A stretch of 64,000 nt of DNA from Paracoccus chinensis (GTDB taxonomy: Bacteria > Pseudomonadota > Alphaproteobacteria > Rhodobacterales > Rhodobacteraceae): the NCBI RefSeq assembly GCF_900102885.1, contig NZ_FNGE01000014.1, positions 1 to 64,000 on the forward strand. The letters run 5' to 3'. The notes under the pieces were generated by a model, which made no database searches, was not told the origin of the DNA, and saw nothing but the letters and a program-made list of their open reading frames with translations. Below are positions 35,545 to 47,890 of the stretch, piece after piece; positions within the stretch are counted from its first letter, which is position 1, and the number at the start of each line of letters is the position of its first letter. A program made the position numbers and the translations under genes.

Positions 35545-38500
35545 GGCCGCCGTCCATCCCGCGATGGCAGACCCGGCTGCTGCAGGTGAGCCTTGCGGCG
35601 ATCGTCCTTGCGGTGCTTGCGGCGCTGGTGATCGCGCCCTCGGTGCTGCGGCGGAACATGGAGACGGTGGACACCTCGGCGCTTCGCAGCGAGCTGTTCG
35701 ACCTGCACCTGGGGATCGACGCCTTCCGCGTGGCGGTGGTCGAATGGCAGGACGCGCAGCTGAAGGGCACGTCCGAGGATCGCGCGGCGCTGCAGCTCGA
35801 GGAACGGGGCCAGCTTCTGCTGCACCGGCTGGGGGTGCTGCTGGCCCATCCCGGACTGGAAAAGCTGATCCCCGAAAGCGCCGACACGATCCGGCGGACC
35901 CGCGAGCGGCTGGATGTCGCCATGTCGCGCCTGTCGGGGCCGGAGCCGCGGGCGGCGGCCGCGCTGTCGCAGCTTGCACGGATGCGGACCACTGACATCC
36001 TGAGCCTGGACCGCGACGTGATCGACGGCTTCACGCGCCTGGGGCGGATCCTGTCCAGCGAACGCTGGCGGGTCACGCAGGCGGGCATCATCGGCCAGCG
36101 TCTGTCGGCCTTCCTGATCGTCATCAGCATCCTGACTCTGGTGATCCTGTGGATGCAGCGGCGGGTGCTGCGGCAGGCGTCCTCCTCGCTCGAAACGGCG
36201 ATGGAGGACCTGGCCGAGGCGCAGCGCATCGCCCATATCGGCAACCTGCGCCGGAACCACGCCCGCGACGAGATCACCTGGTCGGACGAATTCGCGCGCA
36301 TCTTCGGCCTTGCCCCCGGCGGGCGCATGACGGTCGCTGAATTCGACGCCCTGATCCATCCCGCCGACCGCGACAAGGTGGCCGCCGCCGAAACCGGGGC
36401 GGCGGCCCGTTCGGCCGAAAGCGGGCGGCCCGAGCCAATGGACATGACCTTCAGCGCCTATCGCAGCGACGGCGCGGTGATCGAGCTGGAAGCGCATTCC
36501 GAGATCGTGGCCGATGCCGAGGGAAAGCCCGTCTCGGCCGTGGCCACGCTGAGGGACATCACCGAGGAGGCGCGCGCCCGCCGGGCGCTGCGCGACAGCC
36601 AGCGCAACCTCGCGGCGGCGCAGCGGATCGCCCGGCTGGGAAGCTTCCGGCGCAACTACAAGACCGAGCGGATCGTCTGGTCGCATGAGCTTTATTTCCT
36701 GCTGGGGCGCGATCCCGCGAACGGCCCGGTGCCGCTCAGGCGCATCGTCCACCCCGAGGACCACGCGCGCGTCGAGGAGCTGTTCGCGGACCTGCTGGAC
36801 AACGGCGTCAAGGGCGGGCAGCGCCAGCTGAACTATGAATGCCGCGTGCTGCGCAAGGACGGCACCCAGCGCTGGGTCCGGGGCACGGCCGAGATGTCCT
36901 ATGACGACCAGGGCCAGCCCGAGGTGCTGACAGGCTCGCTGCAGGACGTCACAAAGGAGATCGCACAGCAGCGCGCCCTGCGCGACGCGCTGGACCGGGC
37001 CGAGCGCGCCAACAGCGCCAAGTCCGAGTTCCTGGCGATCATGAGCCACGAGTTGCGCACGCCCATGAACGGCATCCTGGGGATGCTGGCGGCGATCGAG
37101 GCGCAGCTTGAGGACGGCACCCGGCGCGAACAGATCCGCATCGCCCAGTCCAGCGCCAAGGCGCTGCTGGTCATCCTGAACGACGTGCTGGACATGTCGA
37201 AGATCGAGGCAGGGCGGCTGGAACTTGAGCCCGCGCCCTTCGACCTGGGCGCGCTGGTCAGGGGCACCATCGACCTTTACGCCGAAACCGCCCGCAGCAA
37301 GGGCATCGCGCTGTCTGCCCACATGGACGAGGCGCTGCCCCGCTGGCTTCACGGCGACGGGCCGCGCATCCGGCAGATCCTGGCCAACATCGTCAGCAAC
37401 GCGGTCAAGTTCACGCAGGACGGCCGGGTCGAGCTTTCCGTCACCCGCCAGGACGAGGACAAGGGCGAGGCCGCGCCTGGCAGCATGGTCGCCCTGCGCT
37501 TTCGCGTGACCGATGACGGCATCGGCATCCCGCTGGACAAGCAGGATCAGCTTTTCGGCCGCTTCAACCAGCTCGACGCCAGCTACAGCCGCCGCTTCGG
37601 GGGCACGGGCCTGGGGCTTGCCATCTCGCGCAGCCTGGCCGAGCTGATGGGCGGGCGCATGGATTTCAGCAGCAAGCCCGGCGCCGGGTCCTCCTTCTGG
37701 CTGGACGTCGTGCTGCCCGTGGCCGAGCCGCTTGCCGGCACCGACCGGGTCGGGGCCGAGGCGCCGCTGCCCTCGATGCGCATCCTTGTGGCCGAGGACA
37801 ACGCGACAAACCGGGTCGTGGCCCGCGTCCTTCTGGAACAGCTCGGCCAGCGCCTCGCCTTCGCCGCGAACGGGGCCGAGGCGGTGCGCGCGGCGCAGGC
37901 CGAAAGCTTCGACCTGATCCTGATGGACATCTCGATGCCGGTCATGGACGGGATGGAGGCGACGCGACAGATCCGGGCGCTGAAGGGCGGGTCCGCCCGC
38001 CTGCCGATCCTCGCCCTGACCGCCCATGCGGGCCGGGCCGAGCAGGACGCCTGCCTTGCCGCCGGCTGCAACGAGGTGCTGACCAAGCCCCTGGACCCCG
38101 CCGCGCTGCGGGCCGCGCTGCACCGCTGGTCCGGGCACCTGCCTCCCGCCCTGCCCACCCCCGCTCCGCGCGGCGGTGATGCCCCCTTGGCGAAGGAGGC
38201 AGACGGAGAAATCGACATGCGCCTGGCCGAGCTTGCCAGCCAGATCGGAGAGGAGGCGCTGCCCGACCTGATCGCGGCGAGCCTTGACGACCTCGCGCGC
38301 CACCGGGGCGTGCTGGACGCCCTGTCGCGCGGCGAGGCGGTCGGGCCGGACGTGGCGCGGCGCACCTTTCATTCGCTGGCCGGCATCGCCGCGACCTTCG
38401 GCGCGGCCGAACTGACCGCGCTTGCCCGCGGGCAGGAACGGGAAGCGCAGGCCGACCCCGGCTCGGCCGCCTTCCAGGACCTGCGCGACGGCATCCGCCT

Positions 38501-38573
38501 GTTCGAGCAGGCGCTGCGCCAGCGCTCTGCCATCTCCTCCACCACCACGTCCCTAGTCCAGGAGGGTTCATGA
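35541..38573 (+). CDS. hybrid sensor histidine kinase with PAS, REC and HPt domains
   Basis: This is a 1010-residue protein. Two membrane helices (about 14-35 and 190-210) bracket a periplasmic region of about 150 residues with no named domain. Two PAS-type domains follow (about 225-345 and 350-475), then HisKA with H503 in IMSHELRTPMNG. HATPase_c has NIVSNAVKFT, DDGIGIP and GTGLGLAISRSL. The REC domain has D796 in LILMDISMPVMDG. The C-terminal HPt has H944 in TFHSLAGIAATFG. Phosphate may pass H503-D796-H944 and on to the REC of the phosphatase gene three genes upstream. ATGA overlaps at both ends tie it to the operon. Confidence 0.93.
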   Translation: MRPPSIPRWQTRLLQVSLAAIVLAVLAALVIAPSVLRRNMETVDTSALRSELFDLHLGIDAFRVAVVEWQDAQLKGTSEDRAALQLEERGQLLLHRLGVLLAHPGLEKLIPESADTIRRTRERLDVAMSRLSGPEPRAAAALSQLARMRTTDILSLDRDVIDGFTRLGRILSSERWRVTQAGIIGQRLSAFLIVISILTLVILWMQRRVLRQASSSLETAMEDLAEAQRIAHIGNLRRNHARDEITWSDEFARIFGLAPGGRMTVAEFDALIHPADRDKVAAAETGAAARSAESGRPEPMDMTFSAYRSDGAVIELEAHSEIVADAEGKPVSAVATLRDITEEARARRALRDSQRNLAAAQRIARLGSFRRNYKTERIVWSHELYFLLGRDPANGPVPLRRIVHPEDHARVEELFADLLDNGVKGGQRQLNYECRVLRKDGTQRWVRGTAEMSYDDQGQPEVLTGSLQDVTKEIAQQRALRDALDRAERANSAKSEFLAIMSHELRTPMNGILGMLAAIEAQLEDGTRREQIRIAQSSAKALLVILNDVLDMSKIEAGRLELEPAPFDLGALVRGTIDLYAETARSKGIALSAHMDEALPRWLHGDGPRIRQILANIVSNAVKFTQDGRVELSVTRQDEDKGEAAPGSMVALRFRVTDDGIGIPLDKQDQLFGRFNQLDASYSRRFGGTGLGLAISRSLAELMGGRMDFSSKPGAGSSFWLDVVLPVAEPLAGTDRVGAEAPLPSMRILVAEDNATNRVVARVLLEQLGQRLAFAANGAEAVRAAQAESFDLILMDISMPVMDGMEATRQIRALKGGSARLPILALTAHAGRAEQDACLAAGCNEVLTKPLDPAALRAALHRWSGHLPPALPTPAPRGGDAPLAKEADGEIDMRLAELASQIGEEALPDLIAASLDDLARHRGVLDALSRGEAVGPDVARRTFHSLAGIAATFGAAELTALARGQEREAQADPGSAAFQDLRDGIRLFEQALRQRSAISSTTTSLVQEGS

Positions 38574-40375
38574 CGCGCCGTCTTTCGTCCGCGGCCATGC
38601 TGGCGCTTGCCGGCTCGGCCTCGCTTGCGGTGGTCCTGACGATGACCGGGACCGTCCCGGCCATCTCGCAGCCCGCGCCGCCGCAAGCGGCTGCCCCGGC
38701 GACCCAACCGGCAGGCGATGCGCCTGCGGTGCCCGCTGCGCCTCCCGCGCCTGCCGCTGCACCGGCCCCTGCGACAGGCGCAACGACCCTAGCCACTCCT
38801 CCGGCGCCTGCGACTGCACCCGCACCGGCCGAGGCGCAGGCTGCGGCCGTCCCCGGCAACCTCGGCGCCAGCATCGCCCGGCCCTTCGGGCGGCACGGCC
38901 CCCTGACCGAACGGGAACGCGCCATGGCCGAAACGGCCTGGCAGTATTTTGTGAAAAGCTACCAGCCGGACACCGGGCTGGTGAACGCGGTGGGCAGCTA
39001 TCCCTCGACCACGCTGTGGGACACGGGCTCCTATGTCAGTGCTCTGGTCGCCGCGCGCGAACTGGGGATCATCGACAAACGCGAATTCGACCTGCGGGCG
39101 AACCTGCTGATCAAGACCCTGCGCAACCTCGACCTCTTCCGGGGCGAGATGCCGAACAAGGTCTACAACACCAAGACCGGGCAGAAGGTGGACTATGCCA
39201 ACAAGCCCGGCGAGGTCGGCCATTCGGTCCTGGACATCGGCCGGATGCTCGTCTGGCTGAAGATCATGAAGGAACGCTACCCCTATCTCGCGCCCGGCAT
39301 CGACGCGGCGGTGCTGCGATGGAACTTCTGCAACACGGTCAAGCCCGACGGCAGCCTGTTCGGCTCGGTCCTCAGCAAGGGCGAGACGCGCTATGTCCAG
39401 GAAGGCCGTCTGGGATACGAGCAATACGCCGCCAAGGGCTTCGAGCTGTGGGGCTTCGAGGCCCCCGCCGCGCTGTCGCCCGACCCGGTGGAGTTCACCG
39501 AGATCTTCGGCGTCCGGGTGCCCATCGACGGGCGCGACCCGCGCATCTTCGGCAACATGAACTAGGTCCTGACCGAAAGCTACCTGCTGGACGGGCTGGA
39601 ACTCGGCTGGAAGCTGCCGGGCGACATGTCGAACGACACGCCCGGCCTTGCGACACAGGGATGGCGGGCCGAGTTCGCCAACCGCATCTACCTGGTCCAG
39701 CAGCGCCGATTCGAGGAAACCGGGATCATGACCGCCCGGTCCGAGCACCAGGTCGATGGCGCCCCGTTCTTCGTCTACGATTCCATCTGGGCCAACGGCT
39801 TCGCCTGGAGCACGCTGGACCCCAGCGATGTCTATCGCCCCGAACGCGCCGCCATCGCAGCCAAGGCCGCGATCGGCATGTGGGCGCTGTGGGAAACCCC
39901 CTACACCGACCTGCTGATGGAGGCGGTGGGCGACCTGTCCACCGAGGACAGCGGCTTCTACGAGGGTCTTTACGAGAACGGCAACGGCTACATCCCGCTG
40001 CAGACCGCCAACAACAACGGCATCATCCTGGCCTCGCTGCTCTACAAGGAGCAGGGGCCGATCCTGAAGAAGCTGAACGGCAACACACAGGTCTGGGACA
40101 CGGCCTTCACGCATCAGGACACCCGCGCCAACCGCTGCCTGCCGCAGCCCAAACCCGTGCAGGACTGCTGCAACTGCCAGGCCACCCCCGCCGCCGAGGC
40201 CGGGGTGTCGGCGGTTGACTTCCTGTATTGCCACCCGGTCGTGCAGGCCGACGGCAGCATCGCCGCGACCGCCTGCGGGCTGGAACCGCACGGCCTGCCC
40301 GCACCGGCGCCCGTGACCGTCGCCGCCGCCACCTCCGCCCAGATGTGCCCCCTGCCCCAGCGAGTGCAGCCATGA
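38570..40375 (+). pseudogene. DUF3131 protein interrupted by an in-frame amber codon
   Basis: From ATG 38570 (ATGA overlap with the kinase stop) the frame codes for a signal-like segment, a Pro/Ala-rich linker and DUF3131 up to TAG at 39563-39565 (331 residues). The same frame then continues, without shift, for 270 more codons: ESYLLDGLELGW, FFVYDSIWANGFAW and a cysteine-rich tail with QDCCNCQ. The paralogue at 43361 is colinear across the break (TSEPYVFDGLEYGF), so the second half belongs to the domain. A single change from a tyrosine codon TAC to TAG would explain it. Either the gene is inactive, the halves are made separately (possible restart ATG 39626), or there is read-through or a sequence error. 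DUF3131 proteins are exported and accompany GT2 polysaccharide synthases. Confidence 0.85.
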
Positions 40376-41523
40376 CCCCCAAGAAAAATCGCCTCGTCTG
40401 GTTCGACGCCAACCGCGTCTGCGCGGCGCTGGGCGTCGTCCTGATCCATTCGACCACCGATTTCTCGGGCGGCGTCTTCCCGAACGCCACGCCCGAGGAA
40501 CGCATCGTGCCCGTGCTGCTGCGCTCGGTGGCCGAATTCTCAGGGTCCGAGATGTTCTTCTTCTTCTCGCTGTTCCTGATGGCGATGCGGGTGGACCGGC
40601 GCGATCCCTCCTATGGCGCGGCCATCGCCGAACAGGCGCGGCGGCTTCTGGTGCCCTTCGCGGTCTGGACGCTGTTCTACGCCTTCTTCCGTCTGATGAA
40701 GGCCGACGCGCTGAACTATGCGCCCCAGATCTGGGAGCAACTGCGCGATCCCGGCGTGTGGCTCGGCTATTTCGTGCTGGGCAAGTCGCAGTATCACATG
40801 CACTTCCTGCCGACGCTGTTCCTGATCTTCATGTTCTACCCGGTCATGAAGCTGGCGATGCGCTATCCGGTGCTGGGGATCGCGCTTTTCGCCACGCTGG
40901 GTGCGATGCAGCACATCCAGGGCTACATCTGGGGCCTGGGGCTCGACCCGTCCTTCCGCGACTACCTGATCCGCGCGACCAAGGTGCTGGGCTACGTGGG
41001 CTATGGGCTGGCGGCCTTCGCGCTTTACGGGCTGTGGAGGGACGGCATCCCGCGCGGCGAGTCGCGCCTGATCCGGCGCGGCGGGCTTTACTTCGCGGCC
41101 GTGGCCTACATGGCGACGATCCCCTTCTTCGGGCAGGCGCTGATGACCGGCAGTTGGGGCGTGCGCCAGGGCTGGGCCTTCTACGGCCACTTCCTGATGC
41201 CGCTGCTGATGTTCGCGCTGTTCCTGGGCAGGCAGCATCTGGACTGGTCGCCCAAGTGGAGCTGGCTCGCCCAGTTCACCTTCGGCGTCTACCTGATTCA
41301 CCCGATGGTGATCGACATCTATGACGTGACAATCCTGTCGGTGGGGCTGGGGCAACTCATGCAGCCCTGGATGATCGTGGTGTCGCGCTTCGTGGTTGTC
41401 CTGCCACTGGCCTTCCTGACGGCCTACGGCTTGTCGCGGTTCCGGCCGCTGGCCTGGACCATCGGCCTCGGCCCCGCGCCCTGGGAATGGGGCAAGCCGC
41501 GGCGCGTGGCGCAGGGGTCGTGA
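40372..41523 (+). CDS. membrane acyltransferase (acyltransferase 3 / OafA family)
   Basis: This is a 383-residue protein with about ten hydrophobic helices. The N-terminus VWFDANRVCAALGVVLIHST carries the conserved His of the acyltransferase-3 family in VLIHS, followed by an Arg-rich segment on the cytoplasmic side. Members move acetyl, succinyl or similar groups onto sugars of polysaccharides or lipids in the periplasm. Gene order next to GT2 implies decoration of the polymer made here. ATG 40372 overlaps the stop of the DUF3131 frame. Confidence 0.88.
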   Translation: MTPKKNRLVWFDANRVCAALGVVLIHSTTDFSGGVFPNATPEERIVPVLLRSVAEFSGSEMFFFFSLFLMAMRVDRRDPSYGAAIAEQARRLLVPFAVWTLFYAFFRLMKADALNYAPQIWEQLRDPGVWLGYFVLGKSQYHMHFLPTLFLIFMFYPVMKLAMRYPVLGIALFATLGAMQHIQGYIWGLGLDPSFRDYLIRATKVLGYVGYGLAAFALYGLWRDGIPRGESRLIRRGGLYFAAVAYMATIPFFGQALMTGSWGVRQGWAFYGHFLMPLLMFALFLGRQHLDWSPKWSWLAQFTFGVYLIHPMVIDIYDVTILSVGLGQLMQPWMIVVSRFVVVLPLAFLTAYGLSRFRPLAWTIGLGPAPWEWGKPRRVAQGS

Positions 41524-43364
41524 TGGACGACTACTTCCGCCGGTTTGAGGACCGGACGCCGCCCCCTCCCCTGCCTTACTCACCATGGCGCGAAAGCCTG
41601 TGGCAGTTCCTGGCCACGCTGACGGTGGTGGTCGGCGGCTGGTACCTGTGGTGGCGCTGGACCCATTCGCTGAACCCGGACGCCATGTGGTTCGCGGTGC
41701 CGATGGTGCTGGCGGAAACGCTGGCCTTCTTCGGGCTGCTGCTGTTCATCTACAACCTGTGGCAGGACCAGCCCGTCCGCATCCCCGACCCGCCCGCGAC
41801 CGTCGGGGAAACCGCGGGCCAGGGCGCCGTGGTCGAGGACCCCGGCCGTCCCATCGCGGTGGACCTGTTCTTCGCGACCTACAACGAGGACCCGGAACTG
41901 GTCCGCCTCGGCATCATCGACGCCAAGGCCATCCGCTATCCCCATCCGATCGACATCCGCATCCATGTCTGCGACGACGGCCGCCGCCACGCCATGCGCG
42001 AGGTCTGCGCGCAGGAGGGCGTCAACTACCTGACCCGTCCCACGAACGAGGGCTTCAAGGCCGGCAACCTGCGCCACGCGATGGAACAGACCTCGGGCGA
42101 CTTCCTCGTGATCCTGGACGCCGACACCCGCCCCTTCCCGACGATCCTGGAACACACGCTGGGGCATTTCCGCGATCCGCGCATGGCCTGGGTCCAGACC
42201 CCGCAATGGTTCTATGACCTGCCGGAAGGCGAGCGGCTGCAGGACCGGCTGGGCCGCCGCCTCGGGTCTGTCGCGCGGCGGGTGGGCCGCGGGCTTGAAC
42301 GGCTGGTGGGAGAGATCCGGCTTGGCCAGGACCCGTTCGTCAACGACCCGCAGATGTTCTACGACGTGATCCTGCGCCGCCGAAACCGCGCCAACGCGGC
42401 CTTCTGCTGCGGGGCCGCGTCCATCCACCGGCGCGAGGCGGTGATGGAGGCCGCGCTGCGGTCGTTCGGCGACAGCGTGGAGCGCCGCGTGATCGCCGCC
42501 GAGGAACGCATCACGCTCACCACGCGCGAACGCCAGGTGGACCCCGACCTGATGTCCGCGATCCGCACCGAGGCCGTCGTGCAGGAGGTGCTGACCCCCT
42601 ACCGCTTCCACGTGTCCGAGGACATCTACACCTCGATCGTCCTGCATTCCGACCGCGAGCGCGGCTGGAAATCCGTCCTACATCCCACCATCGAATCCCG
42701 GATGCTGTCGCCGCAGGACCTGCTGTCCTGGACCATCCAGCGGTTCAAGTATGCGGGCGGCAGCCTCGACATCCTGTTCAACGACAACCCGCTGTTCCGG
42801 CGCGGGCTGACCCTGCCGCAGCGGCTGATGTATGGCGCGACCTTCTGGTCCTATCTCGCGCCCTTGTGGAACGTCATCTTCCTGTCGGCGCCCATCGTCT
42901 ATCTGGCCACCGGCATCGCGCCGGTCTCGGCCTATACACTGCCCTTCTTCGCCCATTCGATCCCGTTCCTGATCCTGCTGGAACTGGCGATGATGGTCGG
43001 GACCTGGGGCATCCCGGGCTATGCCGGCAAGACGAACTACCTCGCCTTCTTCCCGGTCGGGCTGCGGGCGCTGGCGACGGTGCTGCGGGGGCGCAAGATC
43101 TCGTTTCCCGTCACGCCCAAGAACCGGCAGGCGGGCCGCCACCTGCGGCTGGTCCTGCCGCAGATCGCCGTGGTCGTGCTGACCGTGGGCGCGGCCCTCT
43201 GGGCGCTGGCCGCGCTGGGGCTAGGCGGGACCGGGCACACGCTGCCCGGCGTGATCACGAATGCCCTCTGGGGGCTGAACAACTGCCTCGCCATGGCGGG
43301 GATGATCGGGGCCGCGCTCTGGCAGCCCCAAGACAATCTCGATGAAGGAGCCAGCACGGCATGA
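41523..43364 (+). CDS. family 2 glycosyltransferase, cellulose-synthase-like
   Basis: This is a 613-residue inner-membrane GT2. Two N-terminal helices (about 30-80) precede the catalytic domain with VDLFFATYNEDPELV, ICVDDGRR-like VCDDGRRHAM, ILDADTRPFP, SEDIYTS and the acceptor motif QRFKYAGGSLDIL. Four or five helices follow to the C-terminus. The D,D,D,QxxRW scheme of processive BcsA-type synthases is present except that the last motif reads QRFKY. There is no PilZ domain, so c-di-GMP control by that route is not expected. ATG 41523 shares a base with the upstream stop (TGATG). It should polymerise a nucleotide sugar; the product is unknown. Confidence 0.9.
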   Translation: MDDYFRRFEDRTPPPPLPYSPWRESLWQFLATLTVVVGGWYLWWRWTHSLNPDAMWFAVPMVLAETLAFFGLLLFIYNLWQDQPVRIPDPPATVGETAGQGAVVEDPGRPIAVDLFFATYNEDPELVRLGIIDAKAIRYPHPIDIRIHVCDDGRRHAMREVCAQEGVNYLTRPTNEGFKAGNLRHAMEQTSGDFLVILDADTRPFPTILEHTLGHFRDPRMAWVQTPQWFYDLPEGERLQDRLGRRLGSVARRVGRGLERLVGEIRLGQDPFVNDPQMFYDVILRRRNRANAAFCCGAASIHRREAVMEAALRSFGDSVERRVIAAEERITLTTRERQVDPDLMSAIRTEAVVQEVLTPYRFHVSEDIYTSIVLHSDRERGWKSVLHPTIESRMLSPQDLLSWTIQRFKYAGGSLDILFNDNPLFRRGLTLPQRLMYGATFWSYLAPLWNVIFLSAPIVYLATGIAPVSAYTLPFFAHSIPFLILLELAMMVGTWGIPGYAGKTNYLAFFPVGLRALATVLRGRKISFPVTPKNRQAGRHLRLVLPQIAVVVLTVGAALWALAALGLGGTGHTLPGVITNALWGLNNCLAMAGMIGAALWQPQDNLDEGASTA

Positions 43365-44673
43365 GTTTCCGCAGCAATCTTGTCCGCGCCCGCAGCCATA
43401 TCGTCTTTGTCCTGGCGCTGGTCTGCGGCGCGGCGCTGATCCTGTATCTGGAAGGAGTGGGTTCGATGGCCAGCGAGCGGCGCGATCCCCTGAAACCGTT
43501 CGAGGGGGTCGTGCCCCTGCCCGTCGCGGCCGGCGTCCGCCCCGATGGCGCGGACGACGAGGCCGCGCGCATCGCCTGGACCTATTTCCGCAACAACACC
43601 GATCCGACGACGGGGCTTGCTGGCTCGGTGGACGGCTATCCTTCCACCACGATGTGGGAAACGGCCTCCTATCTTGTCGCCATCATCTCGGCCGAGCGGC
43701 TGGCGATCATCGACCGCGCCGAGGCGGCGGAACGGACGGCCAGGGTCGTCGAGTCCCTGTCGCGGCTGGTGCTGTTCGAGGACAGCCTGCCCCACAAGGC
43801 CTATGACACCCGCACGCTGCAGATGGTGGATTATGCCAACCGCCCGACCACCGTGGGCCTGGGCTGGTCGGCGCTGGACATCGCGCGGCTGATGTCGGCG
43901 CTGAAGATCGTGCAGCGCCATCATCCCGAACAGGCCGAGCCGATCGAGCGGATGGTCTCGGGCTGGGACCTCGACCGCGTCGTGCGCGACGGCTGGCTGA
44001 ACGGCGCGAACGTGGTGGACGGCGCCGTGCGGCAGAACCAGGAAGGCCGCATCGGCTATGAGCGCTATGGCGCCAAGGGCATGATGCTCTGGGGCTTCGA
44101 CGCGACCGCCGCGATGGACGTGCGCCCCAACCTGCAGGTGGTCGAGGTCGAGGGCGTGCCGATCCCCGTAGACACCCGCCTCAACCGCAACCAGACGCCG
44201 GCGCTCACCACCAGCGAGCCCTATGTCTTCGACGGGCTGGAATACGGCTTCGACAGCCTGACGCACCTGTTCGCGACCGTCGTCTATCGCGCGCAGGAGA
44301 TGCGCTATCGCCGCACCGGCGCCCTGACCGGCGTGACCGAGGGTCACCTGAACACCGAGCCCTATTTCGCCTATGCCTCGGTCTGGGGCGGCGGCCAGCC
44401 CTGGGCGGTCCTGACCTTCGGGGGCGACCGCATCGACAGCCGCCGGACGCTGTCCACCAAGGCCGCCTTCGGCTGGGACGCGCTGTTCGCGACCGAATAC
44501 ACGGGCGAGCTCATGAAGGCGATCCGCCCCATTGCCGATCCCGCGCGCGGCTGGCCCGAGGGCATCTATGAACAGGACGGCGCGGTGAACGGCTCGATCA
44601 CCGCCAACACCAATTCGACCGTGCTGTCGGCCGAGGCGTTCCGGCGCTTCGGTCCACTGATGCAGGCGCCGCG

Positions 44674-44677
<4 letters not shown>
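43361..44677 (+). CDS. DUF3131 protein (intact paralogue)
   Basis: This is a 438-residue protein with an N-terminal membrane anchor (IVFVLALVCGAALILYL). The DUF3131 domain covers residues about 65-435, with YPSTTMWETASYLVAIISAE, ALDIARLMSALKIVQ and TSEPYVFDGLEYGF. The domain resembles an alpha/alpha-barrel related to glucoamylase-like folds and is linked to exopolysaccharide synthases. It is probably periplasmic, anchored in the inner membrane. It may trim or guide the polymer. ATG 43361 overlaps the GT2 stop (ATGA), and its own stop overlaps the next gene (GTGA). It shows the full length that the first paralogue should have. Confidence 0.88.
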
Positions 44678-46878
<2,201 letters not shown>

Positions 46879-46900
46879 CAGGGGCGGGCAGGAAACACCG

Positions 46901-47842
46901 ATGACGCACCTGACACGACGCCACCTGTTCGGACTGACCGCCGCCGCGGCCCTTGCCGCGCCCCTGCGCGTCCGGGCGGCCGATCGCGCGGGCACCCTGC
47001 GCGAAAGCAACGTGCTGGCCAGCAAGCTGCTGGGGCATCCGGTGGAATATGCCCTTTACCTTCCGCCGGGATATGACGCCGACAGCCGCCGTTACCCCGT
47101 CATCTACCTGCTGCATGGAGCGGGCGACGGCCAGCCCGCCGACTGGTTCCGCATGGCGGGGATCGAACTCGTGCTGGACCGGCTGATCCTTGCGGGCGAG
47201 ATCCCCCCGGTCATTGCGGTCGCCCCCGATGGCCGCCGCGCCTCGGGCGACCCGCGGGCGACCTATTTCCTGGACGACGCCGACGGCCGCCACCCTTGGG
47301 CCGAGATGTTCCTTCAGGAGTTCATTCCCCAAGTCGAGGGCCGCTATCGCACCACGGGCGACCCGAGGACGCGGGGCCTCATGGGCATCTCGATGGGGGG
47401 CTTTGCCGCCGTTCTGCACCAGCTTCGCCATCCCGACCTGTTCGGCGGCGCCTCGGCGCTGAGCGCGGCCTTCCGCACGCCCGAGCAGTTCATCGCGATG
47501 AAGCAGGAGGACTATGACCTGCGCTTCGGCGGCGCCTTCGGGCCGGGCCTCGTTGCAAAGGAACGGCTGACCGAGGCGTGGAAGCGCGCGGATGTCCTGT
47601 CCCTGCTCGGTCAGGTCGAGCCGCGCCCCTTCGCGCGCTGGCCAAGGCTTTACCTGACGCTGGCCGCCGACGATCCCTTCTTCGCGGGCAACGCCGCCGT
47701 CCACCTGGCGCTGAACGACGCGGGCATCCGCCACCGCTTCACCGTGACCGAAGGCAAGCACGACTGGATCTTCTGGCGGCAGGCGCTGCCCGAGGCGCTG
47801 CGCCACCTGGGCGCGGTGATGACCCGGCAATACGGGGAATAG
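46901..47842 (+). CDS. exported esterase (alpha/beta hydrolase, esterase D-like)
   Basis: This is a 313-residue protein. The N-terminus MTHLTRRHLFGLTAAAALAAP has twin arginines and a hydrophobic core, so export is likely by Tat. The hydrolase has YPVIYLLHGAGD, the nucleophile elbow GISMGGFAAVL and a C-terminal His in EGKHDWIFW, with a catalytic Asp in AADDPFF. Similar enzymes deacylate polysaccharides or short esters. ATG 46901 has AGGAAA 6 bp upstream, 22 bp after the previous gene, so it is probably the last gene of the exopolysaccharide operon. It may remove acyl groups that the upstream acyltransferase adds. Confidence 0.87.
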   Translation: MTHLTRRHLFGLTAAAALAAPLRVRAADRAGTLRESNVLASKLLGHPVEYALYLPPGYDADSRRYPVIYLLHGAGDGQPADWFRMAGIELVLDRLILAGEIPPVIAVAPDGRRASGDPRATYFLDDADGRHPWAEMFLQEFIPQVEGRYRTTGDPRTRGLMGISMGGFAAVLHQLRHPDLFGGASALSAAFRTPEQFIAMKQEDYDLRFGGAFGPGLVAKERLTEAWKRADVLSLLGQVEPRPFARWPRLYLTLAADDPFFAGNAAVHLALNDAGIRHRFTVTEGKHDWIFWRQALPEALRHLGAVMTRQYGE

Positions 47843-47853
47843 GCCGCGCGGCC

Positions 47854-47880
47854 GCAAGGCAACCGCGCGGACCCCGAACG
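47854..47880. terminator. possible bidirectional terminator
   Basis: Two copies of CCGCGCGG (itself self-complementary) are 11 nt apart between the convergent esterase and cysteine hydrolase genes and can form an 8-bp stem. No U-run follows on either strand. Confidence 0.3.
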
Positions 47881-47890
47881 GCAGCCCCGC

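Noticed and set aside
35478..38372. 964-codon reverse frame opposite the hybrid kinase
   Set aside because: Antisense shadow with no recognisable domain; the forward frame has all histidine-kinase motifs in order.
39563..39565. TAG as a programmed pyrrolysine codon
   Set aside because: No pyrrolysine machinery is expected in this group, and the paralogue has an ordinary sequence here; mutation or error is simpler.
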